Source of the DNA: Achromobacter spanius
GTDB taxonomy: Bacteria > Pseudomonadota > Gammaproteobacteria > Burkholderiales > Burkholderiaceae_B
Length of the DNA stretch: 64,000 nt
Assembly (NCBI RefSeq): GCF_029637605.1
Contig: NZ_CP121261.1
Span: 868,001 to 932,000 of the forward strand
Direction of reading: 5' to 3'
The notes beneath the pieces are model-generated. The model saw only the letters and a list, made by a program, of their open reading frames with translations, did no database searches and was not told the DNA's origin. Shown piece by piece: positions 16,855 to 24,574 of the stretch. Every line of letters starts with the position of its first letter. Position 1 is the first letter of the stretch. The translations under genes were made by a program, and so were the position numbers.

Positions 16855-18075
16855 TCAGGTAGAAAATTGCTTGGAATTCCCCAGTACGCCGCTATCAAAC
16901 ATGGCGTCGATTTCCGCCGGGGCATAGCCACATTCGGTGAGGATCTGGCGGGTGTGCTGGCCCAGCGTTGGCGCGGCCGTCGTGATGGGGTCATGCGCGC
17001 TGGTTGCGTGAGCGGGCCCCGGTGCAAAGCCCGGCATGCGCACTTTTCCGGCAACAGGGTGGTCAACCCAGCTGTCGATTCCGCTGGCCGCGTACGCTGG
17101 TGAGCGGACGACATCGTCGTAGTCCGCCACCGGCGCACACAGGATGTCCGATTCGGCAAGCCGATTTACCCATGTGTCGGTGGCGCGCTGCCGAAACAAC
17201 GGCGTCAACGCCTGGCGCAGCGCGTCGCGGTGCGCGACGCGGCATTCATTAGTGGAAAAACGCGGATCATGTTCCAGTTCCCCGGCGCCCAATACGGCGC
17301 ACAAGGCTTGCCAGCGCTTGGGGTGGTAGGCGGCCACCATGATCCAGCCATCAAGGGTCTGGTAGGCCTCGTTGGGTGCGGCGTAGGGGGCGGCGCTGCC
17401 CGCCTTGGCGGGTGCGGTGTCCGAGGCAAAGTACGACGCGTAGCCGATCTGCTGCAGCATCAGCGTTGCGTTGTACAGGCTGATGTCGAGGGTTTCGCCT
17501 TGGCCGCTGCGTTGCGCCGCGTGGTACGCGGCCAGAATCGCAATCGTGGCCATATAGGCCGTGACCATGTCGGCGACCGGCGTCGCGACTTTTACCGGCT
17601 CGCCGTCCGCGACGCCCAGGGTACTCATCAAGCCGCTGGCTGCCTGGATGATGCCGTCTACACCGGGCCGGCCACGCAGCGGGCCGGTTTGTCCATACGC
17701 GGAAATCGAGCAATACACTAAGCGGCGGTTGCTGTCGGCCAGCGTGTCGTAGTCCAGGCCAAACGCCTGCATGACGCCCGGCCGGTAGTTTTCAACCACC
17801 ACGTCCGCGCGGCTGACCAAGCGGCGCGCGACTTCGCGGCCGTTGTCGGATTTCAGATCCAACGCGATGCCGCGCTTGTTGCGATTCACGCTTAAGTACA
17901 CGGCGCTTTCGCCCGCGATCCAGGGCGGGCCGATCTGCCGCCCGAGTTCCCCGCCGGGGGGTTCGATTTTGATGACGTCCGCGCCCATGTCCGCAAGCAT
18001 CATGGTGCAGACGGGTCCCGCGAGTACGTGCGAGAAATCCACGACCCGCAAACCTCGCAAGCTGCGTTTGAACAT
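16855..18075 (-). CDS. class III CoA-transferase (CaiB/BaiF family)
   Basis: 406 residues from the ATG at 18075 (GCAGGAGAC upstream); the track start 7 codons earlier lacks this. Family landmarks are LRVVDFSHVLAGPVCTMMLADMGAD, VIKIEPPGGELGR, NRNKRGIALDLKS, VVVENYRPGVM and the QAASGLM segment. The nucleophilic Asp is Asp169 in PVADMVTAY, the same number as in formyl-CoA transferase. It moves CoA between organic acids, activating the operon's substrate. Operon order is CoA-transferase, crotonase, Bug receptor, with a perfect 9-bp inverted repeat about 105-135 bp upstream of the start. Confidence 0.88.
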   Translation of the reverse strand: MFKRSLRGLRVVDFSHVLAGPVCTMMLADMGADVIKIEPPGGELGRQIGPPWIAGESAVYLSVNRNKRGIALDLKSDNGREVARRLVSRADVVVENYRPGVMQAFGLDYDTLADSNRRLVYCSISAYGQTGPLRGRPGVDGIIQAASGLMSTLGVADGEPVKVATPVADMVTAYMATIAILAAYHAAQRSGQGETLDISLYNATLMLQQIGYASYFASDTAPAKAGSAAPYAAPNEAYQTLDGWIMVAAYHPKRWQALCAVLGAGELEHDPRFSTNECRVAHRDALRQALTPLFRQRATDTWVNRLAESDILCAPVADYDDVVRSPAYAASGIDSWVDHPVAGKVRMPGFAPGPAHATSAHDPITTAAPTLGQHTRQILTECGYAPAEIDAMFDSGVLGNSKQFST

Positions 18076-18180
18076 ATTTTGTCTCCTGCACAACACGGTC
18101 TGATGGGTGACCGTGATCTCTTGTCATGCAGGCAGAATAGGCAGCGGCGCAAGGCCCGGCAAACGACTTTATCGACCGGA

Positions 18181-18211
18181 TGCGTTGACTTTTTGTAAAA
18201 GGGTCAACGCA
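18181..18211. promoter_or_regulatory. perfect 9-bp inverted repeat, probable LysR operator
   Basis: TGCGTTGAC (18181-18189) and GTCAACGCA (18203-18211) are perfect complements 13 nt apart. They lie between the LysR stop and the CoA-transferase start. No T-run follows on either strand, so a terminator is less likely than an operator. Confidence 0.55.
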
Positions 18212-18223
18212 GGCGCGCGGGGA

Positions 18224-19108
18224 TCAGATGGCGACAAGTGTGGACAGCCAATCGCGGAACAGGCGCAACGCCCTGGATTGCGGCTTGCCCGTCGGCCAGG
18301 CGAAGTAGTACGTGAAATCCTCGTGGTCGAGTATGCGATCCAGCGGCGCCACCAAGCTTCCGTCCGCCAGTTCTTTTTCGATCAGCGCCTTTTGGCCAAT
18401 GGCGACGCCATGCCCTTCGATGGCTGCCTGGTAGGCAAGCAATGAGGTTTCGTACTTCATGCCTTGCGCGGGGTTGACGCTGCGCAAGCCTGCCGCGCGC
18501 AGCCATAGCATCCAATCGTCGGGTCGCGCCATTGAATGCAACAAGGTTTGCGTCGCCAGTTGTTTCTTGTGCGTCAGCCCCAGCGTGGGGGCCGCCACGG
18601 GCACCAGCTCGTTGCGCACAAGCTGCAGCGTCCGCATTCCCGGCCAGCGTCCATCGCCCAGCTGTATGCCGGCGTCGATGTCTTCGCGCTGGAAATCCAG
18701 CGGCGCGAACGACGTCATGACTTGAACGTCGATGTCTTTATGCTTTTGATGAAAACCCGCCAGTCGCGGGATGAGCCAACGTACGGCAAAGGTGGCGGGT
18801 GACCGGATGCGCAGCGTATCCCGGCCCACGCTGGCGCCGGCCACCGCCAGCGTGGCCTCACGCAGGGTCGCAAACAACGGTATCAAGTCCGACAGATAGC
18901 GTGCGCCTGCCGGTGTCAGCGTCAGACCGCCGCGTATGCGTAAAAACAGCGGCGTACCCAGGTAGTTTTCCAGCGCCTTGACCTGCCTGCTGACCGCCGC
19001 CGGTGTGACGCACAGTTCATCGGCGGCCTTGGAAATGCTCAGCAGGCGCCCAGTGGCTTCGAACGCCCGGGCGGGATTCAGTGGCGGAAGTGAGTCGCGG
19101 CGAGCCAT
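18224..19108 (-). CDS. LysR-family regulator, GcvA-like
   Basis: 294 residues. Helix-turn-helix at residues 9-66 (LPPLNPARAFEATGRLLSIS, KAADELCVTPAAVSRQVKALENYLG), and effector domain with IRSPATFAVRWLIPRLAGF and FTYYFAWPTGKPQS near the end. It lies directly upstream of, and codirectional with, the CoA-transferase operon, so it is the natural candidate to bind the inverted repeat at 18181-18211. It is separated by only 2 bp from the response-regulator gene in front of it, suggesting the two may be cotranscribed. Confidence 0.85.
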   Translation of the reverse strand: MARRDSLPPLNPARAFEATGRLLSISKAADELCVTPAAVSRQVKALENYLGTPLFLRIRGGLTLTPAGARYLSDLIPLFATLREATLAVAGASVGRDTLRIRSPATFAVRWLIPRLAGFHQKHKDIDVQVMTSFAPLDFQREDIDAGIQLGDGRWPGMRTLQLVRNELVPVAAPTLGLTHKKQLATQTLLHSMARPDDWMLWLRAAGLRSVNPAQGMKYETSLLAYQAAIEGHGVAIGQKALIEKELADGSLVAPLDRILDHEDFTYYFAWPTGKPQSRALRLFRDWLSTLVAI

Positions 19109-19110
19109 GG

Positions 19111-19797
19111 CTAGCTCCGCGCCACCGCGCGCCGCAGGCGCAGCGAGGCGACGCGACCCAGCACGATGGGTGCTACGCCATTGCTGAACCTCACCTCCGT
19201 CTGCGCGCCCGAAAGGGGCGTCAACTGCGAAATATGCTCAAGATTGATGATGATCGACCGGGACAAGGCGCAGAAAGGCGGGGACGGCAGATGCGCGGCC
19301 AGGCGCTTCAGCGTGATGTGCATCAGCTCGTTGTCATTGGCGGCGCTGCACAGGCGGACATAGTCACCTTGCGCCTGCACGAGCGTCAGCGCTTCGACCT
19401 TGATGAGTTTGGTGCCGGCCTTCGTCTTCATCGGCACGTAGCCGGTGGCGCGGGGCCGTAGCCGCGTCAGCGTCTGGGCCAGCCTGTCGGGGCTGACCGG
19501 CTTGAGCAGGTAATCGACCGCCGCGACGTCGAACGCGCGGGTGGCGTAGTCGTTGTGCGCGGTAACGAAGACCACGGCGGGCGCGGCTTCCAGGCTGCTA
19601 AGAAGATCAAACCCGGTGCCGGACGTCAGTTCAATGTCCAGAAACAGGGCGTCTGGCGCGTGCGCCCGGATCAGGTCATGGGCCTGCTCAATGGTGGAGG
19701 CCTCGCCGGCGACCTCGATATTGGGCGTGGCTTCTAGCAGCCGGCGCAGGTAGCGCCGTGCCGGAGCCTCATCGTCGACGATCAGCACACGTAGCAT
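19111..19797 (-). CDS. LytTR-type response regulator (AlgR/LytR family)
   Basis: 228 residues. Receiver domain at 1-~115 with acidic pocket VDDE (8-11), phosphoacceptor Asp54 (LFLDIELTSG), Thr in FVTAHND and Lys in LLKPVS. A LytTR DNA-binding domain follows at ~125-225 (KAGTKLIKVEALTLVQAQGDYV, FCALSRSIIINLEHI). Divergently transcribed from the LytS-type kinase 166 bp away, so the two form one signalling pair. The target genes are unknown; the 166-bp intergenic region is the obvious first candidate for autoregulation. Confidence 0.87.
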   Translation of the reverse strand: MLRVLIVDDEAPARRYLRRLLEATPNIEVAGEASTIEQAHDLIRAHAPDALFLDIELTSGTGFDLLSSLEAAPAVVFVTAHNDYATRAFDVAAVDYLLKPVSPDRLAQTLTRLRPRATGYVPMKTKAGTKLIKVEALTLVQAQGDYVRLCSAANDNELMHITLKRLAAHLPSPPFCALSRSIIINLEHISQLTPLSGAQTEVRFSNGVAPIVLGRVASLRLRRAVARS

Positions 19798-19963
19798 TTT
19801 CCTCTCAGGCGCCGGGGTGTGGCGGGTATATTCGTTGATTCCGATCCATCTTCAATTCCGATCTCTCGTTGGTGTCGAACCGCCGGTAAATATAAGGCCA
19901 TATGCGCTGTTCCGTGAACTTGTCGCCTAACTTGAATATGACTGTTTCGAGAAGAGCTCGTCC

Positions 19964-21043
19964 ATGATGTCGACATCACTCAGCCAGGGCCTTGGTCAAG
20001 GGGAATCGTCGCCAGGCTTCTGGCGCGCCCAGATTCTGGGATGGATCTTTCTTGCGGTGGTCGGTTTCTTTATCCGGATGTCGCTGTTCGGCAATGCGGC
20101 GGCGGCATTGTGGTTGACGCTCGTGATGGAACCGCTGGCGTTCGCGATGACCAGCACCGCCGCCGTGCTGCACGGACGCCGCGCGGGCAAGGCGGACTCG
20201 CCGGTTGTGGTGCTTGCCTGCGCCGTGCTGCTGTGCCTGGCCTCGGCGGCGCTGCTGGCTTCAATTGCCTACGCCATCCATCGACTGTTTCCGCCAGGGA
20301 CCGTGCACGTGTTGCCCGGCCATGCCTACCGGCTGGGTTTGCTCTATTACATGGGCATCTTTTCCATTTGGACGCTGGTGTACTTCGGCGTGTCGGCCGA
20401 ACTTGCCGCGCGCACCGAACGCATGTCCAAGATGAAGGCCGAGACGCGGTCCTTGCAGCTGGAGCTGGAGCATCTGCGCCTGCAGATCGAACCGCACTTT
20501 CTTTTCAATGCGTTGAACACGATCGTGGCCGAAATTGCCGAGCGCCCCGCCATTGCGGAAGAGATGACGCGCCGCCTGGCGGATTACCTGCGCTATTCGC
20601 TGGACCGTCGCGGGCGCGGCCTGTCCAGGCTGGAAGAAGAGATCGAGGCGGCCCAGGCCTACGTGCGCATACAGGCCCTGCGCTTCGACACGCAGCTTGA
20701 ATGCCAATGCCAGATCGACCCGGCCACGTTGCAGATCAACCTGCCGTTGATGACTTTGCAAGGCCTTGCTGAAAACGCCATCAAGCACGGCATGCGGTCC
20801 GCGCACGAGCGCTTTGTGATTCACATACGCACGCGGCTACAGGGCGACGAACTGATCATCCAGGTAGAAAACCCAGGCCGCTTGCAAGCGCCGGTTGACC
20901 TGGTCAGAAGCGGCGGCGGCCTAGGCAATCTTTGCCGCCGCCTTGAGCTGCGTTACGCCGGACGATACGCATTTTCGCTGGATCAGCGCGGCGACAGCAC
21001 CGTGGCCGAGATCAGGCTGAGGGGCGCGCCGGAGCCGCTGTAA
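19964..21043 (+). CDS. LytS/YpdA-type sensor histidine kinase
   Basis: 359 residues. Four hydrophobic segments at about 24-44, 48-70, 80-106 and 122-145 anchor it in the inner membrane. A short coiled coil (~150-172) leads to the His-kinase box QIEPHFLFNALNTI, with His178 as the likely phosphorylation site. The ATPase part contains LQGLAENAIKHG and GGGLGNLCRRLEL. This is the small membrane-kinase class that pairs with LytTR regulators. Divergent from its probable partner gene. The ATG at 19964 is directly followed by a second ATG. Confidence 0.86.
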   Translation: MMSTSLSQGLGQGESSPGFWRAQILGWIFLAVVGFFIRMSLFGNAAAALWLTLVMEPLAFAMTSTAAVLHGRRAGKADSPVVVLACAVLLCLASAALLASIAYAIHRLFPPGTVHVLPGHAYRLGLLYYMGIFSIWTLVYFGVSAELAARTERMSKMKAETRSLQLELEHLRLQIEPHFLFNALNTIVAEIAERPAIAEEMTRRLADYLRYSLDRRGRGLSRLEEEIEAAQAYVRIQALRFDTQLECQCQIDPATLQINLPLMTLQGLAENAIKHGMRSAHERFVIHIRTRLQGDELIIQVENPGRLQAPVDLVRSGGGLGNLCRRLELRYAGRYAFSLDQRGDSTVAEIRLRGAPEPL

Positions 21044-21081
21044 TTTGATGGAAGCGTCCGCTCGCCCAAGGATTCACCGAC

Positions 21082-21238
21082 GACGCGGACGCCGCCAGAT
21101 GGGTTACGCGCGATACAGCACCGATAATCTTCTGCCCCGCGTCGCGCGCTGCACCCATCCTACCAATGCCGATCGTAGGATGGGTGAAGCGCGGCAAAGT
21201 CGAAGCAAGAAATACGGCATAAGCCGCGCGTAACCCAT
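21082..21238. repeat. GTAGGATGGGT-type palindromic repeat, copy A
   Basis: 157 bp made of two facing half-elements. One runs ATGGGTTACGCGCG ... GCGCGCTGCACCCATCCTAC; the other GTAGGATGGGTGAAGCGCGGC-like to GCCGCGCGTAACCCAT. Each half can fold, because its ends are complementary (ATGGGT/ACCCAT with a GC-rich inner stem). The same half-elements recur at 32.0-33.3 kb. Confidence 0.8.
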
Positions 21239-21254
21239 CAGCAGCCGGGGCTCT

Positions 21255-21411
21255 GACGCGGACGCCGCCAGATGGGTTACGCGCGATACAGCACCGATAA
21301 TCTTCTGCCCCGCGTCGCGCGCTGCACCCATCCTACAAATGCCGACCGTAGGATGGGTGAAGCGCGGCAAAGTCGAAGCAAGAAATACGGCATACGCCGC
21401 GCGTAACCCAT
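21255..21411. repeat. GTAGGATGGGT-type palindromic repeat, copy B
   Basis: A direct duplicate of copy A at a 173-bp offset, with only a few differences (for example CTACCAATG versus CTACAAATG, and CATAAGCC versus CATACGCC). The two copies fill the gap between the kinase gene and the convergent SDR gene. I see no gene here. Confidence 0.85.
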
Positions 21412-21456
21412 GTGGCAGCGCAAGCCGCGGCCGGCCAGAAGTCGTTCTTTGACGCG

Positions 21457-22311
21457 TCATTCCGTCGGTTCCTTTCGGGGCGTGGGTTGCCGCCGAGGTG
21501 GCACTGATGGCTCAGCCTCAACGTCTTGGCTTGCATACAGGTTCGCAAGCGACGCTTTAAGAAACCCACCGTCCACCACGATGTCCTGCCCATTCACATA
21601 CAGCGACGCATCGCTGGCAAGAAACGCGACGGCTCCCGCGATATCCTGTGGAAGCCCAATGCGCCGCGCCGGGATATGGGCGATGCGCTTTTGCAGCACG
21701 GCGTCGTCGCGGTAGTGCACCTCGGACAGCGGCGTGCGGATCATGCCCGGGCTGATGGAGTTTGCACGGAGTCCCAGCGGGCCCCATTCAACGGCCATCT
21801 GGCGGGTCAAGGCTTGCAAGGCGGACTTGGTGGTGCCGTAGGCGCCGACTCGCGTTGGCGTCTGGGCAGAGATCGACGCCACATTGATGATGCTGCCCGC
21901 CTGCCGTTGCCGCATCATGGGAAACAGCGCCTGCGCGCACAGCAATGCGCCGCGCAGATTGACGCGGAAGATGCGGTCCCATAAGTCGATCGGGAAGTCC
22001 TCCAGCCCCACCGGCGCGGCGCTGATGGCCGCGTTGTTGACCAGAATGTCGCAACGGCCGAAGCGCTCGCCAAGCTGCCTGGCCATCGTCGCTACCGAGT
22101 CCGGGTCGGAAATATCGCAACGCACGTTCAGCAAGCCATCGGGTTGCGGGGCGGTATCGGAGGCGTTGATATCCACCTGCGCCACGGCCGCGCCCAGGGA
22201 TCGCAGGTGCTGGCAAATGGCCTGGCCGATTCCGCCCGTGGCGCCCGTGACCACCGCCACGCGGCCCTGCAAGGCGTCGACCGCGAAGGCGGGATTGAAA
22301 GACGTGTCCAT
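21457..22311 (-). CDS. short-chain dehydrogenase/reductase
   Basis: 284 residues. Nucleotide-binding motif TGATGGIG (22-29), NNAA (92-95), Asn118 in RVNLRG, and the catalytic Ser146, Tyr158 and Lys162 (NVASISAQ ... AYGTTK). The C-terminal ~30 residues (after FLKASLANL) are rich in Pro, Glu and Arg, look disordered, and run longer than is usual for classical SDRs. It oxidises or reduces a hydroxyl/keto group with NAD(P). It follows a Bug receptor gene by 9 bp on the same strand; the pair probably handles one substrate. Confidence 0.88.
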   Translation of the reverse strand: MDTSFNPAFAVDALQGRVAVVTGATGGIGQAICQHLRSLGAAVAQVDINASDTAPQPDGLLNVRCDISDPDSVATMARQLGERFGRCDILVNNAAISAAPVGLEDFPIDLWDRIFRVNLRGALLCAQALFPMMRQRQAGSIINVASISAQTPTRVGAYGTTKSALQALTRQMAVEWGPLGLRANSISPGMIRTPLSEVHYRDDAVLQKRIAHIPARRIGLPQDIAGAVAFLASDASLYVNGQDIVVDGGFLKASLANLYASQDVEAEPSVPPRRQPTPRKEPTE

Positions 22312-22320
22312 GCGTTTGGC

Positions 22321-23307
22321 CTACTTGTTTTTCAGGTCGGCCACTTTCGCCAGGCCTTGCCAGATGACGGCGTCGCGCTTGATCGATGCCGCGAATTCCT
22401 GCGCGGAAATGGTCGGCGGCACGATCATGTTCTGGCCTTCGATACTCGCTCTGACCTCGGGCGTGTGCTGCGCGCGGTAGATCTCGGCGTTAAGCCGGTC
22501 GATGATCTCGGGCGGCGTACCCGCCGGGGCAAATACGCCATACCAGCCGTCGGCTTCAAATTTGTAGCCTTGCTCGGCCAGGGTCGGCACGTCCATCGTG
22601 GCGGGCCAGCGCCGCGAACCCGTCTGGCCCAGGGCGACCAACTTGCCGCTGCGCATGAAGGGCACGGGCGACGCGATATCCATGAAACCCACGCTGATGG
22701 TGTTGGCCATCAGGTCGGTGCTTTCAATGACCAATTGCTTGTAGGGTATATGCGGCATGTCCAGGCCGTAATGGGACTTGATGCCCTCCATGGCCAGGTT
22801 GCCGGATGACCCGGTGCCCCAGGATCCGTAGGCAAGCTTGCCGGGGTTGGCCTTGGCGTAGGCGACCATGTCCGCCAGGTTCTTGAAGCCCATGCTGGGG
22901 TTCGCAACCAGCAAGATCCCTGCCGCGCCGACCTGGGCGACGGGCAGCAGGTCTTTTTCCGGATCGTAGGGAAGCGAGGGAAGCACGACGGGATTCAGCA
23001 AGATGGCGGAAGAGGGTGCAAGCAGCAAGGTGTAGCCATCGGGCTCTGCCTTGGCCACCGCGCTGCACGCGATCATGCCGTTGGCGCCCGGCTTTGATTC
23101 CACGACGATGGGCTGCTTCAGTGCGTTGGACAAGGGCGCGGCGAGCAGGCGGGCAAAGATATCGCCGCCCGCGCCCGGTGAACCGGCCACCACCAGCCGG
23201 ATTGGGCGGTCGGGCCAATTGCCTTGGGCGGCCAAGGCGTTGACGCCCAGGCCCATCAGCATGCCGCCCAGCAAAATGGCCCGTCGCGTGGGAAGGGATT
23301 GGGTCAT
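22321..23307 (-). CDS. Bug/TctC-type periplasmic solute receptor
   Basis: 328 residues. The N-terminus (PTRRAILLGGMLMGLGVNALAAQG) is a signal peptide with a twin-Arg pair. Bug landmarks: IRLVVAGSPGAGGDIFARL, QPIVVESKPGANGMIACS, PDGYTLLLAPSSA, YGSWGTGSSGNLAMEG and TMDVPTLAEQGYKFE. First gene of a two-gene unit with the SDR. Upstream lies a palindromic operator-like sequence at 23328-23345. It is divergent from another Bug gene that starts 265 bp away. Confidence 0.87.
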   Translation of the reverse strand: MTQSLPTRRAILLGGMLMGLGVNALAAQGNWPDRPIRLVVAGSPGAGGDIFARLLAAPLSNALKQPIVVESKPGANGMIACSAVAKAEPDGYTLLLAPSSAILLNPVVLPSLPYDPEKDLLPVAQVGAAGILLVANPSMGFKNLADMVAYAKANPGKLAYGSWGTGSSGNLAMEGIKSHYGLDMPHIPYKQLVIESTDLMANTISVGFMDIASPVPFMRSGKLVALGQTGSRRWPATMDVPTLAEQGYKFEADGWYGVFAPAGTPPEIIDRLNAEIYRAQHTPEVRASIEGQNMIVPPTISAQEFAASIKRDAVIWQGLAKVADLKNK

Positions 23308-23327
23308 TGCTTGTCTCCAGAATCTTT

Positions 23328-23356
23328 GAATTCGTTTTCGAATTCGTTTTTGAATT
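23328..23356. promoter_or_regulatory. perfect inverted repeat with extra half-site upstream of the Bug-SDR operon
   Basis: GAATTCG (23328-23334), TTTT, CGAATTC (23339-23345) is a perfect palindrome. A further GAATT follows at 23352, giving three GAATT half-sites 12 bp apart. It sits about 20-50 bp upstream of the Bug start, as expected for an operator. No regulator gene lies directly beside it. Confidence 0.5.
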
Positions 23357-23572
23357 ATCAGGAGCTCTAAATTCTAGGTGGCTGAACCGCCTTGCCTATC
23401 CCTGAATCCGCAGATCAGAACTGCGCGAAGCGAAGGAATCTTGGGTAAGGGCGCCCGCGATGCCAACGCCGTCGTGCTGCGTTTTTTGCAGAAGACTTCT
23501 TCAAAATTTGGCGGAATTGATGGGCGGATGGCTCTATACACTTTCGGCGAGACAACTGAAAAAGAGCAAGCC

Positions 23573-24538
23573 ATGCCGTTCGCCATTCGCCGCAGTTTGC
23601 TGTTGGGGTGCGCCGTATTCAGCGCAGCGTTTTCGTTTGCGGCCGCCGCACAAACGGCGTATCCGTCCAAGCCTGTGAAGCTTGTCGTCCCGTATCCTCC
23701 AGGCGCCGCAACCGACGCCATCTCGCGCGCGTTTGCCCAGCAGTTGGGCGCGATCATGGGGCAGACCGTGGTCGTGGAAAACCGGCCTGGCGCCGGCTCG
23801 GCCATCGGCATCATGGCCGTCAAGAGCAGCCCTGCGGACGGGTACACCTTGCTGGTGCATGCGGAAGGCTTTTATAGCGCAAAGCTCACGACACCCAGCG
23901 CGAGCTACGAACTCTCGGACTTCGAAATCCTGGCTCCGCTGGCCCAAAGCAGCTACGCCTTCATCGTGCCGGCCGACCGAGGCTGGAACAATCTACAAGA
24001 CCTGAAGGGATTGAACCGGGAACTGGATATCGGCATTGTGGATCTTGGCATCGGCACCTATTCGACGCTGGCGAGCAGACTGGCGGCCAGCCTGGGCACG
24101 CAGTATCGTCCCATCCCCTTCAAGGGCGGGGCGGAAGGGCTGACGGCAATTCTTGGTGGCCATATCGACGGCTACTTCACCACGATAGGCACCACGCAAA
24201 ACGTCAAGGACAATCCGCGCGTCAAGGTGCTGGCTTATACCGGCCGGCCAGGAAGCGAGAGCCATCTGGCGGGGGTAAAGACGTTTGCCGAGCTTGGTAT
24301 TCCCAACATGCTGTTTCACAGCAGCTATAGCGTGGCGGTGCGTAGCGGCATCCCCGAGCCGGTAAGAACCCAGCTTGCGAATTTTGTCAGGCAGGCGGCC
24401 ACGTCCAAAGAGATGGACGCGGCCCGTCGGGATCTATATCTGGATGGCTACAGTGGAAGCTTGGACGACTACAAGCAAGAGCTCTTGCGCCTGGCGGCTG
24501 AGTTTGAAGCGAGTGCAAAGCAGCGCAAGAGTAAGTGA
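23573..24538 (+). CDS. Bug/TctC-type periplasmic solute receptor
   Basis: 321 residues from the ATG at 23573 ([20 protein letters not shown]), chosen because the signal peptide then begins at residue 1; the open frame extends further upstream without family similarity. Landmarks: [49 protein letters not shown] and [10 protein letters not shown]. Monocistronic: it is followed by the convergent autotransporter gene. It is only distantly similar to the adjacent Bug copy on the other strand, so this is not a recent duplication. Confidence 0.86.
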   Translation: MPFAIRRSLLLGCAVFSAAFSFAAAAQTAYPSKPVKLVVPYPPGAATDAISRAFAQQLGAIMGQTVVVENRPGAGSAIGIMAVKSSPADGYTLLVHAEGFYSAKLTTPSASYELSDFEILAPLAQSSYAFIVPADRGWNNLQDLKGLNRELDIGIVDLGIGTYSTLASRLAASLGTQYRPIPFKGGAEGLTAILGGHIDGYFTTIGTTQNVKDNPRVKVLAYTGRPGSESHLAGVKTFAELGIPNMLFHSSYSVAVRSGIPEPVRTQLANFVRQAATSKEMDAARRDLYLDGYSGSLDDYKQELLRLAAEFEASAKQRKSK

Positions 24539-24574
24539 TCGGGGCTAGGGTCGGCTGATGGTGGGGCGTCCCCT

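Noticed and set aside
18181..18211. Reading the 9-bp dyad as the terminator of the LysR gene
   Set aside because: There is no T-run on the minus-strand side after the stem, so an operator is the better explanation, though not proven.
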